From Epiperipatus broadwayi (lineage: Eukaryota > Onychophora > Udeonychophora > Euonychophora > Peripatidae), in the NCBI GenBank assembly GCA_028023455.1, contig JAQFVV010006221.1, positions 7,545,011 to 7,609,010 on the forward strand: 64,000 nt of DNA, written 5' to 3'. Position 1 is the stretch's first letter, and each line of letters starts with the position of its first letter. Of this stretch, positions 33,726 to 45,950 are shown in pieces. A program made the translations under genes and the position numbers. Under the pieces are notes generated by a model. The model ran no database searches, was not told the DNA's origin, and was given only the letters and a program-made list of their open reading frames with translations.

Positions 33726-34094
33726 GCCCTCCCATCAGGTTAGAAACAAAATAAGTCAATTCAGACCTTTGACATTGGAGGATCTTATTGCTACACTAAA
33801 CATTAACATTAGTAAATCTGTACATATAATCTTGATAATGAGCTAAAAATTAAGCAAATGAGACAGCAAATTTGAAATAATCTTTAATAGTAAGGTAAAC
33901 AAAGTACATAAAGGTATCAAATTTAAAATCACATTTCCATATGAAAATAAACTAACTAAATATTAATTATCCTTAATAATGAGATGGAGATCAAAATAGT
34001 GGAGATACTAAATTTAAAATCATTTTCACTAGTAAAGTAAACTGACTAAATGTTAACCAAATTTGATGAGCTGGATCAAGATAGTAGAGGTAGT
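33726..34094. other. Non-coding interval
   Basis: AT-rich; a TGAGCTGG / AATAGTGGAGATACTAAATT type phrase recurs at 33985-34015 and 34075-34095 and again near 34445. No gene. Confidence 0.4.
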
Positions 34095-34412
34095 ATTTTT
34101 ATATTGGACTATTTCCATAATCTAATATGTGTGTTAAATGTCTTTAGAACAATTTAATTTTATTTAAATATTCCAAATACTTTCAATTGTTAGTAATATC
34201 GCAGCAAACATGTTAATATATGCACTAAGTGTTAGTGCATATATTAATCTGTTTGCTGTAATATTACTAACAGTTGGTGCATGTACTAACCTGTTTGCTG
34301 CGATATTACTAACAATTGAAAGTATTTGGAATATTTAAATAAAATTAAATTGTTCTAAAGACATTTAACACACATATTAGATGATTGAAATAGTCCAATA
34401 TAAAATTACTAC
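34095..34412. repeat. Inverted pair of SINE tails (fold-back)
   Basis: TATTGGACTATTTCCATAAT ... ATTCCAAATACTTTCAATTG ... returns inverted as CAATTGAAAGTATTTGGAAT ... ATTGAAATAGTCCAATATAA. These are the 3' tails of the 28502-29085 SINE without tRNA heads. The centre holds the inverted phrases ATATATGCACTAA and AGTGCATATAT and repeats of ATATTACTAACA. Same architecture at 50210-50516. Confidence 0.8.
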
Positions 34413-34883
34413 CACAACACCATCATCACCATCCTTCAGGAAAACAGTAGAGGTACTAAGTTTAAAATCACTTCCAGTACTAAAATAAACTGATTAAACA
34501 TTAACTAAACCCAGTTTTAATTTATTAAAAATGTTGCACTACATTTTGAGCATAATTGTGCAATATATGTTTGCTAACCAGGAACTCTTGGTTTGGAAAG
34601 CTTCTTGCGAATGTCAGGAAAACTCTACTGAACGTTCGATTTTAACTTAGAATTTATAATTATCATTTTATTGGGAATTCCTTTGTATCAGCTACTCTGT
34701 AAGGAGTCAAGGATATATTTCAACTGGTGCTTCACTATTAACTTAGATAGGATTTTTAGCTCAAGCATATCTGCAGTTCAGCTGACTCCTTCAAAAAGAA
34801 GGCTTAATCATACAAATATCTTCAATCTACAATTAGCATGCATACTAAAAAGTTTATCAAACCACCTACTCATCATCACTAGT
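34413..34883. other. Non-coding, possibly old retroelement flank
   Basis: The minus strand of 34670-34880 continues from the integrase remnant with several frame breaks; nothing specific is recognisable there. Confidence 0.35.
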
Positions 34884-35620
34884 TAAGTTCTCTTTGACAA
34901 ATTTCAAAGAGTGGTCATTGTATGTTTTATTTTCTATTCCTTCATTAGCCAGTGCAAAAGCATTATTGTTATAATGGTGAATGATAGTAAATGGGCCATC
35001 ATAAATTTCTTGAAATTTTTTATAGACATGTTTTTTAGGGTGACTTAAGGACTAACCCGAATCATAACTTTATCACCCAACTGAAAAATTTAACTACATG
35101 TCTGATGCTTATTTAATGTCATATCTCCTGTTTCATTAGTCCAAGGGTCCCCAATGCCCGCAGGCACCATGGTGCCCGCAGACCATTTTACATGTGCCCG
35201 CCACTATCCGAACATGATAAAAAAATTATTCATCTGATACAAATAAATTTAATTTTTAAAATTTCTTATAAATTATTGCATTATATTGTAATCAAATTGT
35301 ACGGCATACTATACATTTACAGCGTAAAAATATAAACGTTAATTATATGTTAAAATTTTATTTTTGAAATAAATATTTTTCTGTACATTATGTGTATTAT
35401 TAACAATATCCAACTATAAATTTACATTGAAAAAATAAATGGAGCCTGCCATCTGGTTGAAAAAAATAAATGGTGCCCGCCATCTGGCGGGTATTATAGA
35501 ATATGCTCTTAAGTGCAAAAAGTTGGGGACTCCTCTTATAAGGTATAACAGCAAATATTATGTGCATAAGATATAATTAAGGTTTTAAAAGCATCTTAAC
35601 TATAAATATTTCCTTTACTG
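34884..35620 (-). pseudogene. Ty3-type integrase C-terminal remnant, split by a small transposon
   Basis: On the minus strand from about 35092 the frame reads QLGDKVMIRV. After one frameshift it reads KKFQEIYDGPFTIIHHY, the GPY/F-type module typical of Ty3 integrase C-termini, and then runs to about 34884. Upstream of the inserted element (35142-35535), about 35540-35620 reads LYLMHIIFAVIP, matching the usual stretch before it. Frameshifts and in-frame stops make it non-functional. Probably the 3' pol end of an old minus-oriented element whose other parts are unrecognisable or lie at 35910-36963. Confidence 0.55.
35142..35535. mobile_element. Small hAT-like non-autonomous element
   Basis: Ends CAAGGGTCCCCAATG and AGTTGGGGACTCCTC are inverted and resemble hAT-type CAGGGGTCCCCAA termini. 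Subterminal GTGCCCGC motifs recur at both ends (ACCATGGTGCCCGCAG; AATGGTGCCCGCCATC). About 390 bp with no ORF. The flanking 8-mers do not match, so the duplication has decayed or is mis-bounded. It interrupts an integrase remnant. Confidence 0.6.
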
Positions 35621-35909
35621 GTACTTCTTCCTTATATCCAAAATTATTTGTCTCACTATATTTTTTTTAAATAATCATAATAAAGGTTGAACTTTTTTTT
35701 TTAAATAAAATGTTTCTGTAAAATTATATTTTATTTTCCATTCATACATAAGATTGTTAATTCATTAATCAGATACGGGGTCTTTGATGAGATAAAGCCA
35801 TCCAAATTTATAACAGGCTTTCCCTCTTTCCATGCATTTTTTAAATACTCTTTGTATTTTCAATTGAAATAAAATTTTCTATCACATGGCCACCCTTAAT
35901 ATGAATTTT

Positions 35910-36191
35910 CTATTGAAGTGGATATTTAGTTAATTTTCTAGGAGTGCTATTTCCCCTTTTCTTTGCCATTAAAGCTGTGATCATTTTAACCATTACTTTC
36001 GTCTTTTCTTTTATTCTACAAGATATGGCTTTATAAACTTGTGCTACATGCTTATAATTAATCATGTGGATTTTTAAATTTTCTATTCCTTCCATATTAT
36101 CATAAATTTTGCTCTCTAAAATTTTCCTTTTTGGGGAAATAATTTTATTTTCCAAGCATACTTCATTTATGCTTTGTTGACTATTAAACAT
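35910..36191 (-). pseudogene. Unassigned minus-strand ORF, possible retroelement remnant
   Basis: A 93-codon frame, Lys/Ile-rich, with HMINYKHVAQVYKAISCRIK in the middle. Beyond the stop, further minus-strand text (KEGKPVINLDGFISSKTPY) stays protein-like to about 35740. It lies upstream, in the same orientation, of the integrase remnant. I do not recognise the family. It might be an accessory or gag/pol piece of that element, or an unrelated insertion. Confidence 0.3.
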
Positions 36192-36657
36192 TTGGAAGTT
36201 TCATATCTAAGCTTTGTGACTTTTTTATACTTTATTTCTACTACATCAATTATTTACATATGTTGCTGATAAATTATATTAACATCTAGAAAATTGCGGT
36301 GTAGTAAATCTGAGATTTTGCGCCGTAATATCTTAAATTAATAACACAATGAATGATAAGTGTATATGTTTATATATTCAAGCTTTCAAGCCAAGATGCT
36401 TAAGACTGGCTCATATATATATATAAAAGTTAAGTTGAGAAAAGGTTGGTATCATCCTTTTCTTATTAAAATCTCTGTCGTGTGTCAAAGCCTGATCGTT
36501 CTTAAGAGACAGCTGTTTAAAAATCTGATTGGCTGTCTGAGAAACAACCGTAGGCGCATGTGAAAGATTAGCAAACTTTCAATTATTACCAATTTATTAA
36601 CAACATGCGATATAGACAAATATTATCATCAGAACATTTTTTTCTTCTTTCAAACCA

Positions 36658-36963
36658 TTAAACAATAGTAGTTATTTGTTCTAAATCCCTATGGTTTTCT
36701 ATTTCTACTATTTCCTCTTTAGAATTACCAAGTATTCTGTCAAATATTATGGCAATCCCTTTGGTTGTCTCTTTCACTACATTTTCAAATCTTTCAAATC
36801 TTATGGCCAGATGTTTCATTTGATTTTTGAACATTTTCTTCACCATTGTCACAACCCTATCATTATTTGAAGCTTCAAATTGATCTTTAATTTGTTCCTC
36901 ACTGGAATCATTTTGTAATTCTTTTTCTGGAGCCAATATTCTTGCTCTTGATCTAATATACAT
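36658..36963 (-). pseudogene. Unassigned charged ORF, possible Gag N-terminus
   Basis: A 101-codon frame rich in Glu, Lys, Asn and Ile, with heptad-like spacing (KKMFKNQMKHLAIRFERFEN), so probably helical. Its position upstream of other minus-strand retroelement remnants would suit a Gag N-terminal segment, but no capsid motif or zinc knuckle follows. Function not assignable. Confidence 0.3.
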
Positions 36964-36999
36964 CTAATTAATCACAATATTTAACTATAATATTTATTT

Positions 37000-37392
37000 A
37001 TTTTTAATAACTATTTTAAAATTATTTTTGCTAAATTTCTTATTTAATGGATTGGTGTGATTATTCACCCTTTCAATCCGTAGGCTTATCTATTACTATC
37101 AGCCTGATTATTTTATTACCTGCCACTTCACAAGTTTACCCTATTAATATGCACATTTAATTATATTATTTGCTTGTATTTTCTCTGAGCATCAAAATTT
37201 AAACAATATAAAATTCGATTCAGTTATTATTTTAACTGTTAATCTTGTCTCTATTCTCACATTCACCACCAAATTATTATTCTTTTATTAAATGGCTAGG
37301 GTCAATATCAAGCCCTCATGTTATATGCCAATTTATGATCATCCATTTACTACTAGATATGCAGGGTCACAAGCACACACTATTTTAACAGA
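37000..37392. other. Non-coding interval
   Basis: AT-rich with no ORF or repeat recognised. Confidence 0.4.
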
Positions 37393-39212
37393 CCTGCCAT
37401 TTGGTAAATGTGATCATTAAATTTAATTTAGCACAAATTATAAAAATCATATAGATATGAAAAGTTAGTCCTTCCTAATTAAAATAAACTTTGAGATTTC
37501 ACACTTAAATCCAAATAACAGAAATAAAACAAGATAGAAATAAAATATAATTTAATTCATCATAAATCCTACTAATGGTCAGACATGGCTATAATAATAA
37601 AAATATTACAAATTATGTCACCTTTCCAGACCATTAATAATTCCTAAATGACTGAAGGGAAATTAGATCCTCTATGGATTACAAATTTATATTAGGTTAA
37701 AAACCAGAGCACCATCCTACACTGGGAAATTCATAAGAGGATATACCACACCATCACTCTTATTAAAACACTACTATGATGAATTCAGTAGAATGTGAAC
37801 TCTTATTTCCCTAGCTGTTATAAATTTAAATTATAATTTAAATGGCAGAACTAATGAAAACAGAAACAGAAGATCAGATTAATAACTAACATATATATTA
37901 TACCAAATAATACTAATTCATCCATGCACTTTACTACTTTTACACAATGCTTTATTTACCACCCACTTTTACAGTTTACAGTCTCGATTACCCCAGCAAT
38001 TTTCTTCAAAACTTTATATCTCCTAACCTGAAGAAGATTGCTGGGGCAATCAAAACTGTGGACTGTAAAAGAGGGTGGTAAATAAAGCATTGTGTACCAG
38101 TAGTATAGTGCATGGATGATATAGTATTATATGGTATACATTTGGCAATGCAATAAAAAGTAGTTATATATATATATTATACAATAAGACATATAAAATA
38201 GTAAAACATCATTACATTAAATTATAAAATAATATGTATTTAAACATTATCATCCTTCAAGTAATCACCCTTTTAGACAACTAAAGTTTTATTAATGTCT
38301 TCAGTATATGTAAAGCTTAACATTTTTTCCTTTGTTTGCTTTTCATCATGGAGTCTATTTCAGCATAGAAGATGTTGTACATCATCCTTGAAAATGTAGA
38401 AACAATAATTCTTTTTAATTTCTTTAACTGCTTCAAGTTTTAATTTATTCAGATCATATTTCCTTAAATCATATTTCTTCACCTCTCCAAAACAAATATT
38501 CTGTAAGAGAGAACTTTCAGTTAATAATCATTTTGCAAACAAATTTTTATCATAAGTTTATCAGAACTCAGAAATGGCAGCTGAGGTTTGATCACATATT
38601 AGGCCAAAAATAAATAATCAATTCAGGCTACATTGATCCAGGGTAAATGATGTATGCCTAGGAACTGACTACCATTATCCATTGTATAATATTTATCTTT
38701 GGCTGCTAATAAAAATAAAATTAAGTAATTACAAGTCACTAATGATGATTGTAAAACAAGAACAGACTGGAAACACTGGCAAGAATGTCAGCTTTCAATA
38801 AAAATTTTAAATCACATTTTATTTAAACTATCATTGATTAAAATAAATCGTTTTCTATTATTTTCCTAATCATATTTTTTTAAAACTAATTTTATTAATT
38901 GCAATAAAAATATTCATTCTAATATAAAAATTATTTTTATAAATTTGACATTTAATAAAACAAAATTAAATTTTTTTTAATCATAATTTATTTCAAAGGT
39001 TGAATAATTGACCTTTGAACTTCAAACTTTAATCTTAGAGATGACCCAAGCAAATTTAAATTTGTAAACAAAAAGAAATCTTTTTCATTTTTAAAACTTA
39101 TTTGACTACTTGCTTTTTTTAATATCCTTTTTATTAAAATTGTTGCCCAAAGATAATCAGCACTTAACTACTCTTGTAGTCAATTATGTATCTGTCTTTG
39201 CAAATGATACAA
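37393..39212. repeat. Segmental duplication, copy 2
   Basis: Direct-orientation paralogue of 30930-32155 plus 33447-33725, about 6.5 kb downstream, with many substitutions and small indels. It lacks the 1.28-kb TIR element (empty site near 38935) but carries its own insertion, the hairpin at 37899-38138. Confidence 0.75.
37899..38138. repeat. MITE-like hairpin, 240 bp
   Basis: Ends TATACCAAATAATACT and AGTATTATATGGTATA are inverted. The arms pair along CACAATGCTTTATTTACCAC, CTGTGGACTG(TAAA) and AGATTGCTGGGGCAATC. Absent from the paralogous position near 31410, so it is a true insertion. A TA dinucleotide at each end would fit a Tc1/mariner-type target, but the site is too AT-rich to be sure. 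Confidence 0.8.
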
Positions 39213-39664
39213 TATATTTCCTGTTGATCCTTCCTTGTTAATCCCAACATATATTTTTCTCAATTCTTTGCTTTTCTGTTAATTATTCAAGTTTCAGGTC
39301 TATATGTAAGACTGATAGAGTGCATTTATTAAAACTTTTCAATTACATAAGCATACTTTCTTTTAATATTAATTTCTTCCAAAAATCATTCCACATAAGT
39401 TTAACTCTATGATCTATTCTTTTATGATTTTGTCAGTATTAATAATCTGACTAAAATATTTAAAATAGTTATTAACTTTTTTTAAGTTATTATTGTTGCT
39501 GATTTTTTTTTTTTACATCTGCCTGGCTTCAAAAAAAGGTTTAAATAATGTAAATAATCAATTTTATGTCTGGAATTTTATTGAAATTTGTGTTGGCAAC
39601 TTTTAAAAAAAAAATTTAACTATTGGAAATAAAATTTTCGCATCTTAAGTTTTCACATATCATG

Positions 39665-40265
39665 CCAATGATGATCTGGACCAACTGATGAGTGCTGGCT
39701 CAGCATGAAATATGTATATTGTAGACCATTTACCTATTTTGTATGTATGTGGTTATGTGTATTGGTTGTATAAGATGCATCACATGATTACCATCCTTTA
39801 TGCTTACACAAACTGTTTACACATAAGCTAAACTCTTCATATAGTTGTGCCACTCAGTGCAAGTCAGAGTAATCAATGAATGCAGGAAGGTTTCTGCATA
39901 AAATCCCTATCTAGTGCCTACTCATCCAATATCTCCAGACTAGTTTCTAGATTTTGGCTTTTATCAATGATCCTAAGATCTAGATACAGTGCTCTCAGAT
40001 CCAAGTCTTCTCACTGATGAAATCCAAAAGCTAAAAACTAGTCTGGGGATATTGGATAAGTAGCCACTAGATAGGAATTTTATGCACAAACCTTCCTGCA
40101 TCTATTGATTACTCTGGTTTGCACTGAGTGGTGCTACTATATGGAGAACTTTGCCTGTGATGTATAAGATGCAGCAAATGACAAAAGGGAGCTTGAAAGT
40201 CTGGGTTTAAGTCCACTATAATTACATCTCATTTAAAAGTATATACATGTTTGTCATATTTTGTT
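39665..40265 (+). repeat. SINE-like repeat F9, split by an F1 element
   Basis: GATCTGGACCAACTGATGAG, CAGCATGAAATATGTATATT and GTATGTATGTGGTTATGTGT at 39670-39766. It resumes at 40174 with GCAAATGACAAAAGGGAGCT, AAGTCTGGGTTTAAGTCC (B-box-like) and ATTACATCT. The gap is exactly the F1 element 39780-40160. Confidence 0.75.
39780..40160. repeat. Fold-back element F1, copy 4, nested, with 13-bp target duplication
   Basis: Begins TCACATGATTACCATCC and ends TTTGCCTGTGA. The 13-mer TGTATAAGATGCA lies on both sides (39767-39779 and 40161-40173). Arms AGCTAAACTCTTCATATAGT ... and ... ACTATATGGAGAACTTTGCC are inverted. The right-hand tail present in other copies is missing. Confidence 0.82.
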
Positions 40266-41382
40266 TCAACAAAGCATTGACCTGTCTTTTTGATATGTTG
40301 TTTTGTAGTAGTCAATTTCATCCTAAACTCATTGTGTAAGCATATCTAAAAAAATTGTCCCTCAAAAGTGAACTAGTTTATATTTTTTTGTATTAGACAA
40401 ATATTTTGTGACTATCTGAAGAGTGCACTGGTTGCTTTGAAAATTATTCTACTCCACAGTTGTTTATTACTATCATGAGAAATGAATGGCTATAAGACAA
40501 TGGTGCTTTATTCACATTTCCCATCTAGGTTCTGATTATTAGTGCCTTCTTGTGTGAGAAAGAGTACCATGTAATGCTTCAGTGATTATTTAACCTTACA
40601 ATAGATGGCTCTGAAGCAGCATACAGAGTGAAATACTGCTTTTAAAACACATTGAATGTAAACACCTAATCACATGATATTTTATTTTTTAATAATTGTT
40701 TAATCTGATGTTAGTGCATTTTTTTAATTGATTTTCTAGGTAGCATGGATCCTAGATTCTAATGATGTTTTTATTTCATAGTGGTGAATATTTTTATTAC
40801 GATTTTTATAGCGTAAACAGCACTAATATTAATTTTTGTTTATTATTATTATTACTTTTTATTATCATAATATTTATCCACTTCTGTTCTATATTTTAAT
40901 CATAATTTTGTAAATCATTTAGCTTGGATATTATTGTATCAGTTTATAATATAATAATTCTCTAATTGATTTTTCAAATCAAATACTGGTTATGAAATAA
41001 TTAATCCCTTCAAAATTAATGTAATAAACAATCTTATTATAATTAGTTGTTTGTTTTCATCTTATTTAGATTCAATATTATATTAATTATATATGTATAA
41101 CAATGTTGTGGACAAATAATTTTTATATTAGACATTTAACCATTATATGTATCCTTCAAAATTCTAGACGGAGTCAGCTTTCAATGTTGTTTATTAGTTG
41201 TTTTCCTATGTGAGATGTATAAAATGCATTTGATTATTCATAACGACATTTTAAAATTGTTGTTGAAGATTCAATATTAGAATTGAAAAATAATTGCTAA
41301 ATATACTATAATGGATTTTGATTGTGGAGACAGAAATGAAGGGATGTCAATGTAAGGATTAGGAATTATTTTTTTAAACAAA
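40266..41382. other. Gene-free AT-rich interval
   Basis: No ORF, no recognised repeat. Confidence 0.5.
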
Positions 41383-41665
41383 GGCAAAACTCTCCATTCA
41401 GTAGTGCCACCCTGTGCCAAACAGAGTAATCAATAGATGCCAGAAGGCTTGTGCATAAAATCCCTATCTAGTGCCTACTCATCCAATATCCCCAGACTAG
41501 TTTCTGGCTAGTAGGCACTAGATAGGGATTTTATGCACAAGCCTCCTGGCATCTATTGATTACTCTGTTTGGCACAGGGTGGCATTACCGAATGGAGAGT
41601 TTTGCCATTGTTTACAACAATTATGTGCTAGTAAAAAGATGGTGATCATGAGATGTTTAGTAATT
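41383..41665. repeat. Fold-back element F1, copy 5, near-perfect 96-nt arms
   Basis: Arms 41383-41478 (GGCAAAACTCTCCATTCAGT ... ATCTAGTGCCTAC) and 41511-41606 pair at about 93 of 96 positions around a 32-nt loop. Tail ACAATTATGTGCTAG ... GGTGATCATGAGATGTTTAG. The open frames on either strand here are by-products of the palindrome. Confidence 0.9.
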
Positions 41666-42204
41666 ATTTTTTTGAGAGAAATGCTAATGCGAAATAGACA
41701 TGGAAACATCAAAGTAAAGATATGGTAGAATTGAGTTTTATTTTCACTAATAAAAAATGTGTATTTCAAGATTATAATGTTCTTAATAGCATTAAGGCAA
41801 GAAGTGATCATCAATTTGTAAGATGTAAAATACATGTTAATGTCACTTATCAATTTCTCCCCGAAAGGTTTTTCAGTCATAATATAGTCTTCTATCATAT
41901 AAATAATCTTCCCTCCCCCCAAACTTGAATCCTAATATAATCAACACATACTTACATATAACTTCATTAAAAAACACTTTTTTATAAAAGTAATTTTTTG
42001 TTTTTGAACCCAAAAATCGTATTGTCATATCTTCTCCCAACATTTCAATCATTTTCATGTGGTCATTTCCGAGGTTTGCCAATCAAAAAATATATAAAAT
42101 ATGATAAGGATGGCTAAAGGGTTGGAGAGTCATGAGGATTGAAGCCTGTCCATTAAAATGTCTAGATTTGCTATCTTAATATAAACCAAGCACTGATTAT
42201 TTAT

Positions 42205-42385
42205 GTGGTGGAAGATGATGATCTGAACCAACTGATGAGTACCAGTTCAGCATGAAATATGTATATTGGAGATCATTTATTTTTTCACATGTATGTGATC
42301 ATATATATTGGTTATATCTGGATAGAGTGGATAACTGTAGGGTGCTTGAAAGTCTGAATTCAAATCCCTTTTAATTAAAAATACA
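42205..42385 (+). repeat. SINE-like repeat F9, copy
   Basis: GATCTGAACCAACTGATGAG, CAGCATGAAATATGTATATT, GGTTATATCTGGATAGAGTG, AAAGTCTGAATTCAAATCCC, ATTAA. Confidence 0.65.
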
Positions 42386-42883
42386 ATTTTATACATTCAA
42401 GACTTATAATATATTATGTAATTAAATTTTCACGTTATAAATACGCACTTTATTTTAGATTATATATTCATATCTGTAAGACTCATATTAAAATTTGTCA
42501 AATTTAAAAAATATCATATGTAAATAAATACTAACATATTTACTCTATTTTTTTTTTCTTTTTGACATTTTAAAAATTTACTAATTCAGTTTATTTTTAT
42601 TTATATTCCAAAAGTTTATCTTTAACGTTGACTGTTAAACAAACAACACATCTCTTTCTGCACTGTGAACATTTCCTAGGATTCAGATACAGAAGAATAC
42701 ATAAAACTTTCAGTATATAGATTTATTCTGGCAGGTTCAGAAACCATTTTATACCTGGGTAACAGTAGAACAAATTATTTTGTGAATCACAAAGTTATGA
42801 CAGAAGACAATTTTATTAAATCTTAACTTTTCTTTATTTGACCCAGGAAGATCATGATGCAAATAATTTCAACAATTAACACA
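42386..42883. other. Gene-free interval
   Basis: AT-rich; nothing recognised. Confidence 0.4.
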
Positions 42884-43190
42884 GGCAAAACTCTCCATAC
42901 AGTAGTGCCACTCAGTGCCAGCCAGAGTAATCAATGGATGCCAGAAGGTTTGTTCATAAAATTCCCATCTAGTGCCCACTCATCTAATATTCCCAGACTA
43001 ATTTCTGGTTTGTGGCCTTCGTCAGTGAGGAGCCTTGGATCTGAGTAGGCACTAGATGGGGGATTTTATGCACAAGCCTTCTGACATCCATTGATTACTC
43101 TGGCTGGCACTGAGTGGCACTACTGTATAAAAAGTTTGCCTTTGTTAATAACAGTTATGGACAAGCATAAGAAATGGTGATCATGTGATG
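42884..43190. repeat. Fold-back element F1, copy 6
   Basis: Arms GGCAAAACTCTCCATACAGT ... and ... CACTACTGTATAAAAAGTTT, about 90 nt each, loop near 42990-43040 with TCAGTGAGGAGCCTTGGATC. Tail GGTGATCATGTGATGTTTAG. Confidence 0.85.
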
Positions 43191-45060
43191 TTTAGTAATT
43201 TCAACAATAAAACAGAATTCATAAACATATCAATATAATATATATATTGAAACTAACAATACTGATTGTCCTAGAATAAAGTTCCCTTCCTAACATCAGC
43301 CTCTAATTATGATTTGATAAATTTAAAAAATGAATATAATTCTTAAATGTGCATATAATAATAAAAATTTCTAAATCTGATTACATGGTTTTGGACTCTC
43401 ACTTAATATTAAGATGCTTGAAGTGAAAATAATTTTCAGTTAATCACATATCTAAAGTACTCCCTATATTTCTAATTAGATTTTGAATTTTATTATGTAG
43501 AATTAGGTTAAATTTGTACGTTAATGTAAGTTTGTGAATAGTTGTTGCATACCATTGCTACTTACTATGATATAGATCAGGTAAATGATTTACTCATACT
43601 TTTTATTTAATTTACAAATGAATATTAGAATGATATGTGAATATGATCTACCTCTCATATAACATTATAAATGCAAAAAAAATAATAATATTTAATCCCC
43701 TGATTAATATCCGGCATGCACCTGACTCAAATATTGTATGCATTTAAATAGCAAATGATATCTCACATAATCTGATAAGTTTTTTTTTCTAATCCAAATC
43801 TATCAATGATTTATAATCTTATTTTTTTCTGGTAAATTATAAAATTACAAAAAAATCAAGTCAGATGTCACATGACCTAATTTAATAAGCTTGTGTTTAC
43901 AAATGTTATATATAACTATCCTGATATTGAAAGTAAAAGTATTTTTTATTAATTTTTTTTTTACTAATAACAAACTATATGCAAATATTAACATATTTAC
44001 AATGGAATAGATTTATAGACAAAAGTTTGATGAAACTACAACCTTAATGGTAAGATAAATTGTTTAACTTCAATGACATGTAAACCAAATTTGAGCAGTG
44101 TTTATATTCTAATATAATCATAATGACTGAACTGAAAAAGAGTCCAGATATTTATTTTCAGGAGTGAAATCTGATGGGAAATGTTAGTGGAAATAAATAT
44201 TTAAGCTATGAGAGAGCTCATCTGAGATTGTTGATTGTCAAGTTTTGATGTTCATGGATATAAGTTCGAAAGAATATTGCTTTGAGTTGAACCACTCCTT
44301 GTTATTTTTTTTAATACATTGTATTTATTATTGTCAAATATTATGGAACAGTATGCAAGCCACATAGTTCTTAGTGGGTGAATAACTACAGATGCATTAT
44401 AGGACTGAAATATATTTTATTTTTTAAGAAATTGCTTGAGATTAATTGTACACTACTGAAACATAAATACATGTACAGGTGAAAAGTATTGGTAGGTTTG
44501 AAAAGTGTAGCATTTATTCCGGATAATTATTGCACAAAATATATGTAGGTTCAATATTTAGCTTGAATCAGTCATTAAGAAACATTTTGTTGGAATTGTA
44601 CTCTGTAATAAAATTAAAAAGAAATTTCAACCATGAGTGAGGAATACAAAGGTTCTGGAATTTGGTTAGAGTCTTAGCACTGGCAAGGTTATTTATAGAT
44701 ATTTGGATGAGTAAGTCATCTTATTTAAATGGTCTAAGAGATCCGCATGCTCAATGGCATGATTTGTGGAAAAGCCGCATTGAATTTACGAAATTGAAAC
44801 AAGGAATGGTATTGGAGGGGAGATGGCACTCAGTATTGGATTTGTATTCTCTTTTAACACTGCATGCGTTTCTTAACCACATGCACATTTAAAATTTGGG
44901 ACATTGATGGTGCCATGCTTTATAACTATTTCACACATCTCTCTTTTCAAATAAATATAAGTTAAGTTTTCTGAGACAGATTTGTTTTCCTTTGACTTTC
45001 ATACCTAGTACAATATTTAAAAAGAAAAATAAACTAATTATTATCATCATTAAGCATCAC
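43191..45060. other. Mostly gene-free; F2 fragment and one isolated ORF
   Basis: 43855-43915 is a fragment of F2 (TCAAGTCAGATGTCACATGA ... ACAAATGTTATATATA). 44662-44892 (plus) is a 76-codon frame, less AT-rich than its surroundings, with GLRDPHAQWHDLWKSRIE. It resembles nothing I know and starts at a non-ATG codon; it could be a remnant of a coding repeat. The remainder is AT-rich. Confidence 0.4.
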
Positions 45061-45061
45061 A

Positions 45062-45112
45062 TGATTACTCTGGTTGGCACAAGGTGGCACTACTGTATAG
45101 AGAGTTTTGTCT
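45062..45112 (-). repeat. F1 right-end fragment
   Basis: GATTACTCTGGTTGGCACAA, GGTGGCACTACTGTATAGAG, AGTTTTG. Confidence 0.6.
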
Positions 45113-45950
45113 TGTTTATTATCATCATGCAACATTTGTGTTTATCCTATATACAAAACTGCAATAAATCTATTATATTAACCATGTAGTTATTTATTAT
45201 TCTATTAGATCATCTTTATCATAAGGCATTTGTTATTTTATTAAATATACAAAATAGAAGCAGAATTTATATTTAAACATGATCCATTGACTACTCCTTT
45301 GTAATGATGTAAGTATTAAAATAAGGTTTAATATATTATATCAACCCTTCAAATACTTAATCTTATGGATATCTAATATTTTTCCTTTCACAAGCACATG
45401 TAATGTGAATTTATAATATTAATGAAAATTTATTTTAACTGTTATGGTTAAAAAATAGTTTAAAGAATTTAAATTGATAGAACTTTCAGTAATTAGTTTG
45501 AGTCTTTCTAGGAGATTTATAATATTTAAGAAATAGCGCATTATCGGAGATTGACTTCCATTTGAATAATTTCAAAGTTTTCAGCACTTTATAATAATAG
45601 ATTTACATTTATAAGTCATGTTTGTCTAATCATAGGTAGTTAAAAATGAGACACTGTCTCCTGCGATGGGTTAAATAGATTTGTACAATTGAATATTTGA
45701 TTATAACATCATGCACACAATAGATTCAAGCCCTGATTTAAACATCATCTGTAAGAGTTGGTGTATATAGAATGTACACTCTAAACTTAAGTGATTCACT
45801 TAAGTTTTTTAAATTCTTACCAGCAGGGGAGTGCATAGAGATTTATAATATTTAAGAAATACCGCATTATCGGAGATTGACTTCTGTTTGAATAATTTTA
45901 AATCAATTATGTAAAATAAAAATTAAAATTTCTACTACTACAAATTATAT
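45113..45950. repeat. Gene-free, contains repeat F11 (plus copy)
   Basis: 45520-45890 has direct duplicates of GAGATTTATAATATTTAAGA ... CATTATCGGAGATTGACTTC at both ends and the palindrome AACTTAAGTGATTCACTTAA at about 45783-45806. Related in inverse orientation to 6300-6620. Confidence 0.55.

Noticed and set aside
41560-41928. ORFs overlapping the F1 palindrome and its flank
   Set aside because: They are by-products of the palindrome and AT-rich flank, with no family resemblance.
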